This document shows positions 43,601-51,793 of a stretch of DNA of 64,000 nt, one piece after another. Source of the stretch: a virus; IMG/VR virus record IMGVR_UViG_3300020188_000808, positions 203,784-267,783 of that record; one strand, written 5' to 3'. The position numbers and the translations under genes were made by a program. The notes beneath the pieces are model-generated. The model saw only the letters and a list, made by a program, of their open reading frames with translations, had not been told where the DNA came from and did no database searches. Position 1 is the stretch's first letter. Each line of letters starts with the position of its first letter.

Positions 43601-46600
43601 TTTCGTATCTAGTAGTTCCTAATACTCCGCCGTGATCAATTTCAATTTCTGAATTTGTTCTTGGAGGTGTAGCAAACTCGTATGCATATATAAACAGTTG
43701 ATCTTCTGCGTGATCAAAATCGGCACCATCGTCAAAGATTTTAAATGGTGTAGTAAAGTTGTTTCCAGTTGTAATAATGTCCGGAATTTCGTTTGGATCT
43801 GAACCTGTACTTACTAGTCCGTATTCTCCATATGCGTTAGATCCGTTAAGTGATCTAATTTCTGAACCACTGCCTGCATAGTATGCCGCTTGACAATAAT
43901 ATGTAAACTGTGATACAAGCTCTGAAAGTCCTGTGTTAACAGCAACAGTACCGTAACCTAAGTCGTTAACTTGTGTAAAGTCGTTTGCTAACATACTTCT
44001 GTTACCAGCTGTTTGTAACACAATGTTAGTTGGCATAGGTTGATCAAAACCAGTTCCACTATTTGAAGTTGGATCTAATATAAGTGTTGCAGTACCTGCC
44101 GCCTGATCATAACTAGTAATTGCATTTACCTGGAAACGCTTGCCGTTAATATAAAATGGGCTTGGTACTTGTGGACGCTTAATTCTTAGTCCTTCACCTG
44201 CCGCACTTTGTACGTTTAGTGTGAAGTTATCTGTTTTACTGTTTACAACAGTTCGTAAGTTACCAACAAATCCGTCAATAAACATACCGCCTCTAAATGC
44301 TTGTTTATTAATACTCTGTGAGAAACTTGTTCCTGTTTGAATGTATGGTGATTTAGTTAGTACTACTCCTTCTGGATCTAGTACACACATAAAGCCACCG
44401 TGTCCCTGTACACTCATGTTACGTACGATAGTTGCGTCATTCATTAAGAAGACGTCCATATCTTTGTTTTCTTTTGGTGTACTTGAAGCGTTAGTATAAT
44501 CTGTTAAGTAATGGTAACCATAACTTGGTGAGTCAAGTGCTGGTAATACAGCAAGTCCGTTAGTAATAACGTTACCAACCATGTCAAGCAATGTACCAAC
44601 TTGTGTACTTGCCGCCGCTTCAGCCGCTGTAGAGTCAATTGTTTGTGTTGTTCTTATAGGGTTTTGTAAACTTGTATATGTAGCGTTAGCAAAAATATAT
44701 GTTTGAATTATTGCTTTTAGCTGTGCCATTGCGGCTGTAGTTTGTGCTTCTTGTCCGTTAACTAAACTAACAACACCGTCATAATATCTTGATGCATTAA
44801 GATGTGTTTTTTCATTACCACTCCATCTAATATCATATATTAATCCGTCAATGATAATTCCTGCATCTCTTTCACATTTTTGTTTATCGTAAGTAAAGCC
44901 AGCCCAAATTCCAGTACCAATTACAATCTGTGCTTCAATCCAAGCTACAACTTCATCTTTAAGAAATTCTTTGTTTGCAGTTAAGAGTTCAATAGCATTT
45001 GGGTTGTATTCCGGTTTTAATGCAAGACCATCAAATTCAGGTTCTCTATAAAAATAAGTATTAGCCCAAATTGATGTACTTGTACCTGGAGCTGGTTTAA
45101 TATTAACACGTCTAAACTCGTCACCTTTTATTGATACTCCTGCTGGAATCTTAATTGGAAACTGTTCTAAGTATGTACCCGACTCAACATGGATACTGAT
45201 ATCTTTGGTTGAAAACTTATTACCATAATCAATTTCTTCGCCAACTACTGGAGTAATTGGTTCAAGTAATTCTATTTCAATAGTATCAACTGCTGGACCT
45301 CTTGTTGTTGATACAATTCTACCAACTGCTCCAGAAGTCCTAAATGACATTAGTTTGCCTGGTACTAAGTCTTGGTTTGAAATAATGTTTTGGTCAACAT
45401 AACCTTGACCACCATTGGTAATTGTAACAGTCCATGTGCTACCTTCAACTGTTTGTGGAGCACTAGCAATAGTTGGTCCTGTTACGATTGTTTTAACAAT
45501 ATCCCATTTTGCCGCTACTGCTGTTTGTCCAACTAAGTCAACTACTTGTGCCGGAATAGTAACCTGTGTACTAACATTTTGATATAAATTAGTTTCTACT
45601 GTGTTAGTAATAACTTTAGCATGTAGAGCTTTGGCAAAGTTAAGTGACGCTATTGTTTCAGTATATTGTGTACGTCTAGCAATCTGTCCACTTGCACTAC
45701 TGTAATATCTTAATCCAGCATTTCTACTGTGATAGTTTGCAAAGGTTCCATCTAAAATATCTAATACAATACCTTCTGCAATAAATCCTAAATCTCTACG
45801 ACATAATGTTTCGTCATATAATAAGTTTGGAAATTGATCTGCTAGGTATGCAATAGTTTCATCTATAATAAATTGTTTGTTTGCATCTGTAAGAATTTTA
45901 ACTTCTTCATAACCGCTACTACTAGTAACGCCACTTGATGCAACAGTTGAATTAGTTAGCCCATTGCCATATGTAATTCGTTGTTGATAAGGTCCTAAGT
46001 TAACAGGACTTGTTATAATAATTTCTTCTGCTTTTGCCGCCGCGGCCGCAACTGAAGCATATGAATAGTTCCATGAACGACCTTCTTGACCAACTGGAAC
46101 GTTAGCCATTGTATCGTCACCTTTGGTACTTACATATAAGTTTGTTTTAGAAGGGTATGCACTATTGTCTACATAATATTTTGTAACTGCTTGTAAATCT
46201 GTAATACCGCCTGGCGTTCCTGCTCCTGCTTGAGATCCTGGATGATCATGCAAATACAATGCACCTGTCATTGTATCACCTTCACGTCTAGTAATACTCT
46301 TACGTGGTAGTGCTTCAGTACTAATCCAATTACCTGTTAGAGCTGGATCATATTCAGAATCTTGCATTGTCTGTGTGCCAGTTCCTGACCCACTAGGTAT
46401 AGCAATTTTAACTCTTGTTAACTCATCTTCATTTTGTGCTTCTGCTATTGATGTGTGGACACTTAATTGTGTAGCACTTACATATCTTAAATAATAAACG
46501 GTTCCGCTTACAAGTCCAGTAGCATCAGCACCTGTTGAATTGTATCTATAACTAATACCATTAGCAGTTGTTGAGAATCCATGTCCTGCACTTACAACAA

Positions 46601-47180
46601 TATTTCCATTTGCAAAACTAGAAATTGTAAAACTATACGCTGATGCATCAATTGGTTCGTCACGTACTCTAATTTGTCCTTCACCACCTGGTGAACCTGT
46701 TGAACGCAAGTAACGTCCGTCAGCATAACCTTTGTTAATAAGTAAATCGTCAACTCCAAAGTTAGTACCGTGTGTTGAGTTTAGTGCATTAACTGCACTT
46801 TGTGAAACTGGTGCGTTTGCAATAGCTTGGTTAGCCGCATTAAGTGGACCACCTAAACTTGGAGTGCCGTCTGTACTAATTACACTTGATACATTACTAA
46901 TTACAATTTGATTTGGACTTGTTGAGTTGATACTCATACCAGTCCCGCCAACTAGTGTTTTAAAGTCTACTGCTGTACCTTCTGCGTTAGCTTGTGGAAC
47001 TGTGTATGCAGTTAGTGTATCTGGAACATCACTTAAACTTGTAAAACTAATTTGACCGCCAATGCCAAAAACAGCATACAGTTCAGTAAAGTTTTCATTG
47101 GCTTTTCTAAAGGCTTCTCTAATACTATCACCAGTATTGTCGTTGCCCTCTGTTCCAATATTAATATTTAATTTTGACAT
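40695..47180 (-). CDS. Giant tail-fibre protein (2161 residues)
   Basis: 2161 residues, the largest gene in the window. N-terminal anchor module NINIGTEGNDNTGDSIREAF, then RKANENFTELYAVFG. A pectate-lyase-like/beta-helical and repeat body follows. The C-terminal region (GTSTQSRYADLAENYLADQD ... VSEKPGYLMN) resembles the Peptidase_G2/intramolecular-chaperone end of phage fibres, where self-cleavage and trimer maturation occur. Likely the long side fibre or main host-recognition fibre. The stop overlaps the next fibre gene, and no late box is seen directly before it, so it may read through from 47536. Confidence 0.75.
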   Translation of the reverse strand: MSKLNINIGTEGNDNTGDSIREAFRKANENFTELYAVFGIGGQISFTSLSDVPDTLTAYTVPQANAEGTAVDFKTLVGGTGMSINSTSPNQIVISNVSSVISTDGTPSLGGPLNAANQAIANAPVSQSAVNALNSTHGTNFGVDDLLINKGYADGRYLRSTGSPGGEGQIRVRDEPIDASAYSFTISSFANGNIVVSAGHGFSTTANGISYRYNSTGADATGLVSGTVYYLRYVSATQLSVHTSIAEAQNEDELTRVKIAIPSGSGTGTQTMQDSEYDPALTGNWISTEALPRKSITRREGDTMTGALYLHDHPGSQAGAGTPGGITDLQAVTKYYVDNSAYPSKTNLYVSTKGDDTMANVPVGQEGRSWNYSYASVAAAAAKAEEIIITSPVNLGPYQQRITYGNGLTNSTVASSGVTSSSGYEEVKILTDANKQFIIDETIAYLADQFPNLLYDETLCRRDLGFIAEGIVLDILDGTFANYHSRNAGLRYYSSASGQIARRTQYTETIASLNFAKALHAKVITNTVETNLYQNVSTQVTIPAQVVDLVGQTAVAAKWDIVKTIVTGPTIASAPQTVEGSTWTVTITNGGQGYVDQNIISNQDLVPGKLMSFRTSGAVGRIVSTTRGPAVDTIEIELLEPITPVVGEEIDYGNKFSTKDISIHVESGTYLEQFPIKIPAGVSIKGDEFRRVNIKPAPGTSTSIWANTYFYREPEFDGLALKPEYNPNAIELLTANKEFLKDEVVAWIEAQIVIGTGIWAGFTYDKQKCERDAGIIIDGLIYDIRWSGNEKTHLNASRYYDGVVSLVNGQEAQTTAAMAQLKAIIQTYIFANATYTSLQNPIRTTQTIDSTAAEAAASTQVGTLLDMVGNVITNGLAVLPALDSPSYGYHYLTDYTNASSTPKENKDMDVFLMNDATIVRNMSVQGHGGFMCVLDPEGVVLTKSPYIQTGTSFSQSINKQAFRGGMFIDGFVGNLRTVVNSKTDNFTLNVQSAAGEGLRIKRPQVPSPFYINGKRFQVNAITSYDQAAGTATLILDPTSNSGTGFDQPMPTNIVLQTAGNRSMLANDFTQVNDLGYGTVAVNTGLSELVSQFTYYCQAAYYAGSGSEIRSLNGSNAYGEYGLVSTGSDPNEIPDIITTGNNFTTPFKIFDDGADFDHAEDQLFIYAYEFATPPRTNSEIEIDHGGVLGTTRYEITTVEAITQPVSPPTGVINSTVYKLNMATTGANQTSTTGLKAVLTNGQIGTIRIGQTLELSGVDVATTRPSSALIFDQEPNTIYRVISFNTTNALGNALPAGTQQVRLDSTYEYIKLVVDETNSQLSTYAGTGTTMGATAGDNVIAVVSIFSQKQLDQLNAGDMIFTWNGKTHTVTGYTQRTGYGTIAIQDLAGSDINSPASAAGIVSSVYNATNTVTLRVGLISGEGGNITVNISTTRATGHDFLNIGTGGFNTSNYPNVVLGQPTQPKQTARQVDERDKGRVFYVSTDEDGFFRVGKFFTVDQGTGTVTFSASIALSNLDGIGFKRGVVVAEFSADDGMTDNATDTVPVESAVRGYVARRLGWDHGGNPYANIIGPGALARDGTTSLTANINAGGFTFTNLADPSSDQEAATKSYVDGLIDSGDTIPELIDMKTNGLAGNQLIGSTGKFRIYTQPATGGNFVAGDTITGNGSSATGTIVEITNVTRNGEAENLITYTAVTGTILNSDIVSTAGGVSAQVKTGPIDEFANLVELASSDVNIVVARSGTGATVDLRLRPDSIINADVNASAGIQQSKLALETASTRANATGITQNDLGVASFDSDIFTADSGWITIDNGALDYRKIINIADGTVIGRAAGDSSNGDVSEVPFATIVSEGGGVQENVSTTGAINSLVKTDGVGVASVQGLKVDNYLILDTSGNEIQLSTPGGALFMTSAGSVTPTIEIPGSVNIGATGVTQGSFQTNSALAGESRLAVDWIHSSFIEAPGELDANSTGIGIGANTGYSAAGQIALISDGAVVVKTTSTGFEPGLHDTYNIGTSSNRYNTVYATVIDGTSTQSRYADLAENYLADQDYAVGTVLIFGGEQELTSTKLKDDTRVAGVVSEKPGYLMNSGLEGEHVTAIALQGRVPVNVVGIVRKGDMLVSASIPGYAIASSNPSVGTVIGKALQAKDDPGHGTVEAVVGRV

Positions 47181-47190
47181 GTATTATTCC

Positions 47191-47514
47191 CTAAAATCCT
47201 ATTGATTCACCACAACCACAACTTGAAGTACTTGCTGGATTCTCTACTGCAAAGTATGATCCAAACATTTCTTTCTTGTAGTCTATTGTACTACCTAGTA
47301 AAAACATCACGCTTGATGGATCTACTATAAATTTTCCATTGTTAAATTCAACTACTTCGTCATCTGCGTTCACTTCGTCTTCCATAGTCCAATCGTATTT
47401 AAATCCTGCACAACCGCCACCTTTTAACGAAAGCCGTACAGCTGGCTTTTGATGTTGTTCAACCATGTTTTGCATTTGTTCTTTGGCTGATTCTGTTAGT
47501 GTTACTATTGACAT
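47191..47514 (-). CDS. IscA/ErpA-type iron-sulfur carrier
   Basis: 107 residues, standard A-type carrier size. C35 (GGGCAGFKY) and C99-G-C101 (SSCGCGES) match the three conserved Cys of E. coli IscA at the same numbering. Delivers Fe-S clusters to apo-proteins. The phage ferredoxin is a possible client. Late promoter at 47536-47543. It lies 10 nt upstream of the giant fibre gene, so both may be co-transcribed late. Confidence 0.93.
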   Translation of the reverse strand: MSIVTLTESAKEQMQNMVEQHQKPAVRLSLKGGGCAGFKYDWTMEDEVNADDEVVEFNNGKFIVDPSSVMFLLGSTIDYKKEMFGSYFAVENPASTSSCGCGESIGF

Positions 47515-47535
47515 TGCTGTGTTTCCTATTACTAT

Positions 47536-47543
47536 TATTTATC
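47536..47543 (-). promoter_or_regulatory. Late promoter GATAAATA
   Basis: GATAAATA 21 nt upstream of ATG 47514; back-to-back with a plus-strand late box at 47567. Confidence 0.7.
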
Positions 47544-47566
47544 AGTTAATCTATAATCCGAATGTG

Positions 47567-47574
47567 AATAAATA
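47567..47574 (+). promoter_or_regulatory. Late promoter AATAAATA (plus strand)
   Basis: AATAAATA followed by 8 nt and ATG 47583; predicted leader is only about 3 nt. No clear Shine-Dalgarno. Confidence 0.6.
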
Positions 47575-47582
47575 CTGTTACT

Positions 47583-47867
47583 ATGTTTTTAAGAACTGAA
47601 AAGAAAATTCAATACTATATGCGTAAAGGTAAACGCGGACATCACCCATATCAGCGTAAAAAAACGCTAGTGTTCTTTGAGTGTGATAATTGTCACGAAG
47701 AATTTACCCGTGATAAAGGACAAGTAGACCCTAAACGGTTAACAAATGATTATTCACATGTTTGTGAAAAATGTGATCCTAAAAGATTTGCTCAAAAAGC
47801 TGGTGTACTACAACGTAAGAAGCTTAATGTTAGGGTAGATACTATGACTGATATTAGCAAATTGTAA
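47583..47867 (+). CDS. Small zinc-ribbon protein, unknown
   Basis: 94 residues, basic. FFECDNCHEEF and HVCEKCDPKRF form a C2-C2 zinc site; the N-terminus is Lys/Arg-rich (RKGKRGHHPYQRKK), so nucleic-acid binding is likely. Divergent from the IscA-like gene, with its own late-type box. Family recurs in marine phages; role unknown. Confidence 0.65.
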   Translation: MFLRTEKKIQYYMRKGKRGHHPYQRKKTLVFFECDNCHEEFTRDKGQVDPKRLTNDYSHVCEKCDPKRFAQKAGVLQRKKLNVRVDTMTDISKL

Positions 47868-47890
47868 TACCAGTCACAGTACTAAAGTAA

Positions 47891-48064
47891 TTACTCTGAT
47901 TTATACAATGTCCAAGCACCATATGCGATTGCCGCATAAGCCGCTAGTTTTGCAAGAGGTCCTGCAATTAGTACAATCACGCCAACGCCAATAAGCATTG
48001 CGCCATCCCAAGATGTGCGTTCTTCAAAACGTTCACCTACCCAATTTTTAATAGTATCGATCAT
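47891..48064 (-). CDS. 57-residue membrane protein
   Basis: Short gene read by hand: starts MIDTIKNWVGERFEERTSWD and continues with a hydrophobic region of two adjoining helices (about 22-52, GAMLIGVGVIVLIAGPLAKL, then AAYAAIAYGAW). AAGGAG lies before ATG 48064 and a CGTAAATA late-type box further upstream. Possible holin or small membrane effector; no family assigned. Confidence 0.65.
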   Translation of the reverse strand: MIDTIKNWVGERFEERTSWDGAMLIGVGVIVLIAGPLAKLAAYAAIAYGAWTLYKSE

Positions 48065-48092
48065 TATAATCTCCTTAAAAGTTAATGTGTAG

Positions 48093-48100
48093 TATTTACG
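48093..48100 (-). promoter_or_regulatory. Late promoter variant CGTAAATA
   Basis: CGTAAATA on the minus strand, 28 nt before ATG 48064; overlaps the start of the uvsE 3' end. Confidence 0.5.
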
Positions 48101-49124
48101 CTTTATATTGTTCGTATAGCTTAATGCTGGCTAAGTTCTTCATCTTGCTTTCGCACATAATATCTGCATAAGGCAAAAACGATAGTGCGTATTCATTTAC
48201 TAGAGGATTAGGATAGAAGTCACTGTGTGCTCTAAGTTTGCCTTTTTTGTGTCCTGCTTCTAATAGTGTAGGAAAGTCAGGCATTGTGTCGTGTGCAAAG
48301 CCTTCGGGCAATGCTTCGTCTCTGCTATATGAATAATGTATTACAGGACGTACACCACGCCAACTATCAATTATGCGAGCAAATCTATCGTCGGTGGGGT
48401 ATATGTATTCACCTTCGCGGCACCACGTATGGTGTATGTCAAGAACGAGGGCACAGGTATCAACAAGTTCGAGACTGTGTTCGACACCCCATTTGTTTTC
48501 GTCGTTTTCAATCGTGATGCAGTTTCTCGCTTCTTGAGATAATCTTGTGTTAACTGCGTGTTTGATACCGGCTGGACCCTGCCTGCCTGATATATGGACG
48601 TTGCATTTAAAGTCTTGGAATGTGCGTCCATAGCCCATCCAGCGGATGACATCGGTGTGATATTCAAATTCTTCTACGCTCCTATTTACTATATCAGGGT
48701 TGTCAGATGCCAAAACACAAAACTGGCCAGGATGCATAGACAACCGTACATCCAATTGCCTTGCCACCTCGCCGACCCTTGCAAAATGCTGTTCGCAATA
48801 TGCGACCACATCAGGTAGTTTCCAATAATAGCACCAAGTAGGCTCAGTGTATACAGGAAGTACGTCACTGCCAAGCCTAACCATTCGTAATTCATCGGGT
48901 AATCCTCCTACATATCTAATCAAGTTTTCGTATGACTTGATGTTGTGAACCATGATGTCCCACAAACGTTCTTCTGCAACATCCTTTGTTTGTCTATTTA
49001 ACCATTGAACTGTGGTGCTTCGTGTGTTCAATGGTCGTTGAATTTCTTCTAGTAACTTTTTCTTTTGTGTTTGATCTGGGTGCATGTACTTACATGCGAA
49101 GCCTATACGTTTATGAGAGTTCAT
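48096..49124 (-). CDS. uvsE: UV damage endonuclease, UvsE/UVDE
   Basis: 342 residues. TIM-barrel UVDE: RIGFACKYMHPDQ at the start, metal-ligand motifs LSMHPGQFCVL, NVHISG, ITIENDEN, VLDIHHTW and HYSYSR in order. Nicks DNA 5' to UV photoproducts, useful in sunlit surface water. A perfect sigma-70 promoter lies 37 nt upstream inside the preceding gene. Confidence 0.93.
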   Translation of the reverse strand: MNSHKRIGFACKYMHPDQTQKKKLLEEIQRPLNTRSTTVQWLNRQTKDVAEERLWDIMVHNIKSYENLIRYVGGLPDELRMVRLGSDVLPVYTEPTWCYYWKLPDVVAYCEQHFARVGEVARQLDVRLSMHPGQFCVLASDNPDIVNRSVEEFEYHTDVIRWMGYGRTFQDFKCNVHISGRQGPAGIKHAVNTRLSQEARNCITIENDENKWGVEHSLELVDTCALVLDIHHTWCREGEYIYPTDDRFARIIDSWRGVRPVIHYSYSRDEALPEGFAHDTMPDFPTLLEAGHKKGKLRAHSDFYPNPLVNEYALSFLPYADIMCESKMKNLASIKLYEQYKA

Positions 49125-49821
49125 CTTTTAATAGTGTCCAAGTTTCATTATAATCATTTACATTATAGCAGAAACCTAGGTCATTGTCAATGATTACTTT
49201 CTTCAAAGGATAATCATTCCCTTCAGGGTGCATAGCATCACCAAAAAAGTGTATAGTATCACTAGGACTAAAATCTTTTATAATTTGACTTTTATCAAAT
49301 CCTTTAGCAAATATGTCAATACCTGTTTCACCACCTACTACTGCTTGTAGATTTGGAAAAACTTTATTAAACTCTTTAGCTAATTTGTTGCGTTCGTTGT
49401 GTTTCTTATCGTATTCTACATAAACTTTACGTTCTAACGAATCAGCATTACGTCCTACTACACTAAAGTTTATCATACCAGGTCGTTCTTCAAAGTGTAA
49501 TCCTGTTCTTAATACAAAACGACTTTCATCTAATTTAATTTTTAACCATTTACGAGCATCATCTGGTAGTGTCCAATCAGTAGTATATACATTTTTACCT
49601 TGTTCCCATACATCACAACCTGAACAGTTGTATACACGTTTTGCTAGATTATAAGTTGCTTCGCTTATTTGTTCTATAGTTTTAGATTTATCACTGCCTG
49701 TAACAAGATATACATCATTAGTTAAACAAAATGTATTAAAGAACATTTTAAATTCTAAATCAATTAGACTACGACTTGGTGTTAGTGTTCCGTCTACATC
49801 AAATATAAATTTATTACTCAT
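49111..49821 (-). CDS. HAD IIB phosphatase, eukaryote-type phosphomannomutase-like
   Basis: 236 residues from ATG 49821, which overlaps the upstream stop (ATGA). IFDVDGTLTPSR is the HAD nucleophile motif; FEERPGMINFSVVGR matches the substrate-loop motif of eukaryotic PMM (F..R.GM.N.SP.GR), and FFGDAMHPEGND the GD...GND Mg-binding end. May convert mannose-6-P to mannose-1-P or dephosphorylate a sugar phosphate. Its neighbours include a glycosyltransferase. Confidence 0.78.
   Translation of the reverse strand: MSNKFIFDVDGTLTPSRSLIDLEFKMFFNTFCLTNDVYLVTGSDKSKTIEQISEATYNLAKRVYNCSGCDVWEQGKNVYTTDWTLPDDARKWLKIKLDESRFVLRTGLHFEERPGMINFSVVGRNADSLERKVYVEYDKKHNERNKLAKEFNKVFPNLQAVVGGETGIDIFAKGFDKSQIIKDFSPSDTIHFFGDAMHPEGNDYPLKKVIIDNDLGFCYNVNDYNETWTLLKDELS
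49162..49190 (-). promoter_or_regulatory. Internal sigma-70 promoter for uvsE
   Basis: TTGACA (49190-49185), 17-nt spacer, TATAAT (49167-49162), within the 3' end of the PMM-like gene, 37 nt before ATG 49124. Confidence 0.85.
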
Positions 49822-50015
49822 AACCCAATTAATCCCCATCCGTGATTTGCTATTGCATTAGTGATAATAGCAAGACAAGTAATAATGTGCAAAATAACCC
49901 ACATACTACGAAGAACGGCAACCTTGTCTGCTTTTTTATTTTCGTCATATGCTTTTTGCCCTATCGCTTTACACCAATATTCCCACACAATTATTTCCAA
50001 TGCTCTTTGCACCAA
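49818..50015 (-). CDS. Small single-pass membrane protein
   Basis: 65 residues with one hydrophobic helix (about 36-58, LRSMWVILHIITCLAIITN) after a charged N-terminus. Start overlaps the 3' end of the glycosyltransferase gene by 25 nt. Unknown; may modulate the neighbouring envelope enzymes. Confidence 0.5.
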   Translation of the reverse strand: MVQRALEIIVWEYWCKAIGQKAYDENKKADKVAVLRSMWVILHIITCLAIITNAIANHGWGLIGL

Positions 50016-50692
50016 GGATCAATGCAGTCTTTTGGATTAGGATCTCCGTGAAATACAGCAATACTTGTTTCAGGTTTAATGATTGGATCACCTGGGCTAA
50101 CAAAGTTTCGTTTGCCGTTGTATCTATTCATTTCAGGTCGTCCACGCATTTCCCACTTGTAACTTTGAATCCATTCATCTGGCCAAAAATTAAATTGTGA
50201 TTTTACATTAGCATATAACCAATCTTGATCTCCATGGTACTTACGTGCATTTTGTTTTGGATCTTTCATAAACTCGTGATATACGTTTGCATGTTGTCCT
50301 GTTTCTAATCTAAAACAACTTGAATTCATTCTTTCCCATTGACTTTGTACGCTACGATTAAAATCACGTATTACACAAAACTCTCCTGGCTTGTAAGTAA
50401 ACAACTTATCAATGTTACCAAATACAATAACATCAAGATCTAAAAATAATACAGTACCGTAACACCCAAAGTCTGGATTAAAGAACATTGTCTTATACCA
50501 CCAACCATTGATGTCGCTGTTTAACTGCAAAGGTTTAACTTGTATGCCCATGTCAAGTCCTGTTGGATCTTCTGTAAAGCAAACAAAGTTATGTGGTACA
50601 GTAAGGTTACGGGTTACCATTCTATAAAGAACATTAACATATTCTGCTGAATACTTTTTACCGTGCTTTAGGCATACTACATGATTGGGCAA
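49991..50692 (-). CDS. Glycosyltransferase-like protein
   Basis: 233 residues. VLFLDLDVIVFG is the DxD sugar-nucleotide-binding motif of a GT-A fold glycosyltransferase; HGDQDWLYANV and AVFHGDPNPKDC resemble the acceptor side and the C-terminal HxG..K metal motif of GT8-like enzymes. No signal peptide or membrane anchor. Substrate unknown; consistent with O-antigen or surface-polysaccharide modification. Confidence 0.72.
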   Translation of the reverse strand: MPNHVVCLKHGKKYSAEYVNVLYRMVTRNLTVPHNFVCFTEDPTGLDMGIQVKPLQLNSDINGWWYKTMFFNPDFGCYGTVLFLDLDVIVFGNIDKLFTYKPGEFCVIRDFNRSVQSQWERMNSSCFRLETGQHANVYHEFMKDPKQNARKYHGDQDWLYANVKSQFNFWPDEWIQSYKWEMRGRPEMNRYNGKRNFVSPGDPIIKPETSIAVFHGDPNPKDCIDPWCKEHWK

Positions 50693-50704
50693 TTTAACTT
50701 CCTT

Positions 50705-51256
50705 CTAAATTGACGAATTAACTGGACCATAATTTTTAGTAGTCATTGCTTTTAAAGGATTGGCTCCTAGACTTAGTGTAACTCTTGGACCTAGTATTAA
50801 AGGTTTATGATTTGTAAGTCTTGGTAAAAGCAAAGCATCACCAGTTCTACAATGATAAATTTCTTTGTTCATTGTGTCTGCATCTGTTACAAGATATGCA
50901 GTTTCACCGTATCCTTGTATAAGCAAAACAGTTTCATAATCATTGTGTAAGAATAAACTGTTATGTCCGTCACTTAATGAATAAAATAAACTAGCATTAA
51001 AATGCCCTTCAGTTTCGTGTCTTTCATAATGCTTTTGAAACTCTAACAAATATTTTTGTATACGCTTGTCTGATCCTATGTCAGAAATATGTGTACTGCC
51101 TTTTACAAATTCATCTACATTTGATACTGTAGATTTATATTGATTTATTTCTACTAGTGTTGTAAAATTAATATCGTCTAGTGCATCTGGAAATGCATTT
51201 TTGTAATGTGCTACCTTAAGATTTTTACGATCTTCGTTTATTTGGTCCCAAATCAT
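50705..51256 (-). CDS. Cupin-like protein
   Basis: 183 residues. FLHNDYETVLLIQGYGETAYLV and HCRTGDALLLPRLTNHKPL follow the cupin beta-barrel pattern (H...E...G...W/Y, then GD...P...H). Likely a metal-dependent oxygenase or isomerase, perhaps of the JmjC/cupin_8 group; substrate unknown. Between QueD and the glycosyltransferase. Confidence 0.6.
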   Translation of the reverse strand: MIWDQINEDRKNLKVAHYKNAFPDALDDINFTTLVEINQYKSTVSNVDEFVKGSTHISDIGSDKRIQKYLLEFQKHYERHETEGHFNASLFYSLSDGHNSLFLHNDYETVLLIQGYGETAYLVTDADTMNKEIYHCRTGDALLLPRLTNHKPLILGPRVTLSLGANPLKAMTTKNYGPVNSSI

Positions 51257-51264
51257 TTTAATTC

Positions 51265-51714
51265 CTATCCTTCATAGATCGCTGAGTTTGCTCCGTGTTC
51301 GGCACATTCTACCTTTACACAATAACAACGACCGTCTGTTGCTTCACGAATCAGTTTGTCAGCAAAGTAAAATGCGTGTTCTGCAAACTTCTCTGCACCT
51401 ACACCGCCAAACTCTCTTACTTCACACAAGCCTTTGTCTTGTAGATCATAAAAGTCTTGTTTGTGCGGATCGTTAAAGTCTACACAAGTCTTATGATCAA
51501 AACTATCTTCTAACCAAGCCTTCAAAGGCTTTAGTCCGCCAAAGTCGACTGCCCAGTTTTTATTGTCTAGATGATCACATCCAAATGTAAATGTAAATGC
51601 TAGACTGTAACCGTGTAGCAAATGGCAATGTGAATGATCTGCGTTAGGTTGTCTAAAGACTGCCGAAAGACCAATGTTGTGTCCGTAATGTTTTGTACTA
51701 TAATGTTTTCCCAT
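51265..51714 (-). CDS. QueD/6-pyruvoyl-tetrahydropterin synthase family protein
   Basis: 149 residues, T-fold. HCHLLHGYSLAFTF matches the CxxxHGH motif (C30, H34, G35) and FDHKTCVDFNDP and VKVECAEHGANSAIYEG the Asp/His and Glu substrate motifs. Two usual zinc ligands differ: the first His position is F20 (SAVF) and HGH reads HGY36. Several His residues (27, 29, 31) may substitute. In QueD-type enzymes this makes 6-carboxytetrahydropterin for preQ0; whether this protein does so is uncertain. The leader (51715-51786) looks structured. Confidence 0.72.
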   Translation of the reverse strand: MGKHYSTKHYGHNIGLSAVFRQPNADHSHCHLLHGYSLAFTFTFGCDHLDNKNWAVDFGGLKPLKAWLEDSFDHKTCVDFNDPHKQDFYDLQDKGLCEVREFGGVGAEKFAEHAFYFADKLIREATDGRCYCVKVECAEHGANSAIYEG

Positions 51715-51786
51715 AATATTCTCCTACTATAATGTTTTTTTTATGGGCGGCAGAGTTAGAAGGGTTGACGCCAAGTCCTTTATTCA
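51715..51786 (-). promoter_or_regulatory. Structured 5' leader of QueD-like gene, SD-sequestering pseudoknot candidate
   Basis: About 72 nt from the predicted start site to ATG 51714. GGCG pairs with CGCC across a 19-nt loop; an A-rich linker (ATAAAAAAAACAT) follows, and the Shine-Dalgarno TAGGAG can pair with CTTCTA inside the loop. This is the H-type pseudoknot plan of preQ1-type riboswitches, but the loop is longer and the core differs from the preQ1-I consensus. Confidence 0.35.
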
Positions 51787-51793
51787 TGTATAT

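Noticed and set aside
27882-47180. Plus-strand open frames opposite the fibre and subtilase genes (for example 41251-42747)
   Set aside because: They mirror long minus-strand genes with clear domains and promoters, lack ribosome-binding sites and have repeat-like shadow composition.
51715-51786. Canonical preQ1-I riboswitch call
   Set aside because: The pseudoknot plan fits, but loop length and core bases do not match the known consensus; reported only as a candidate.
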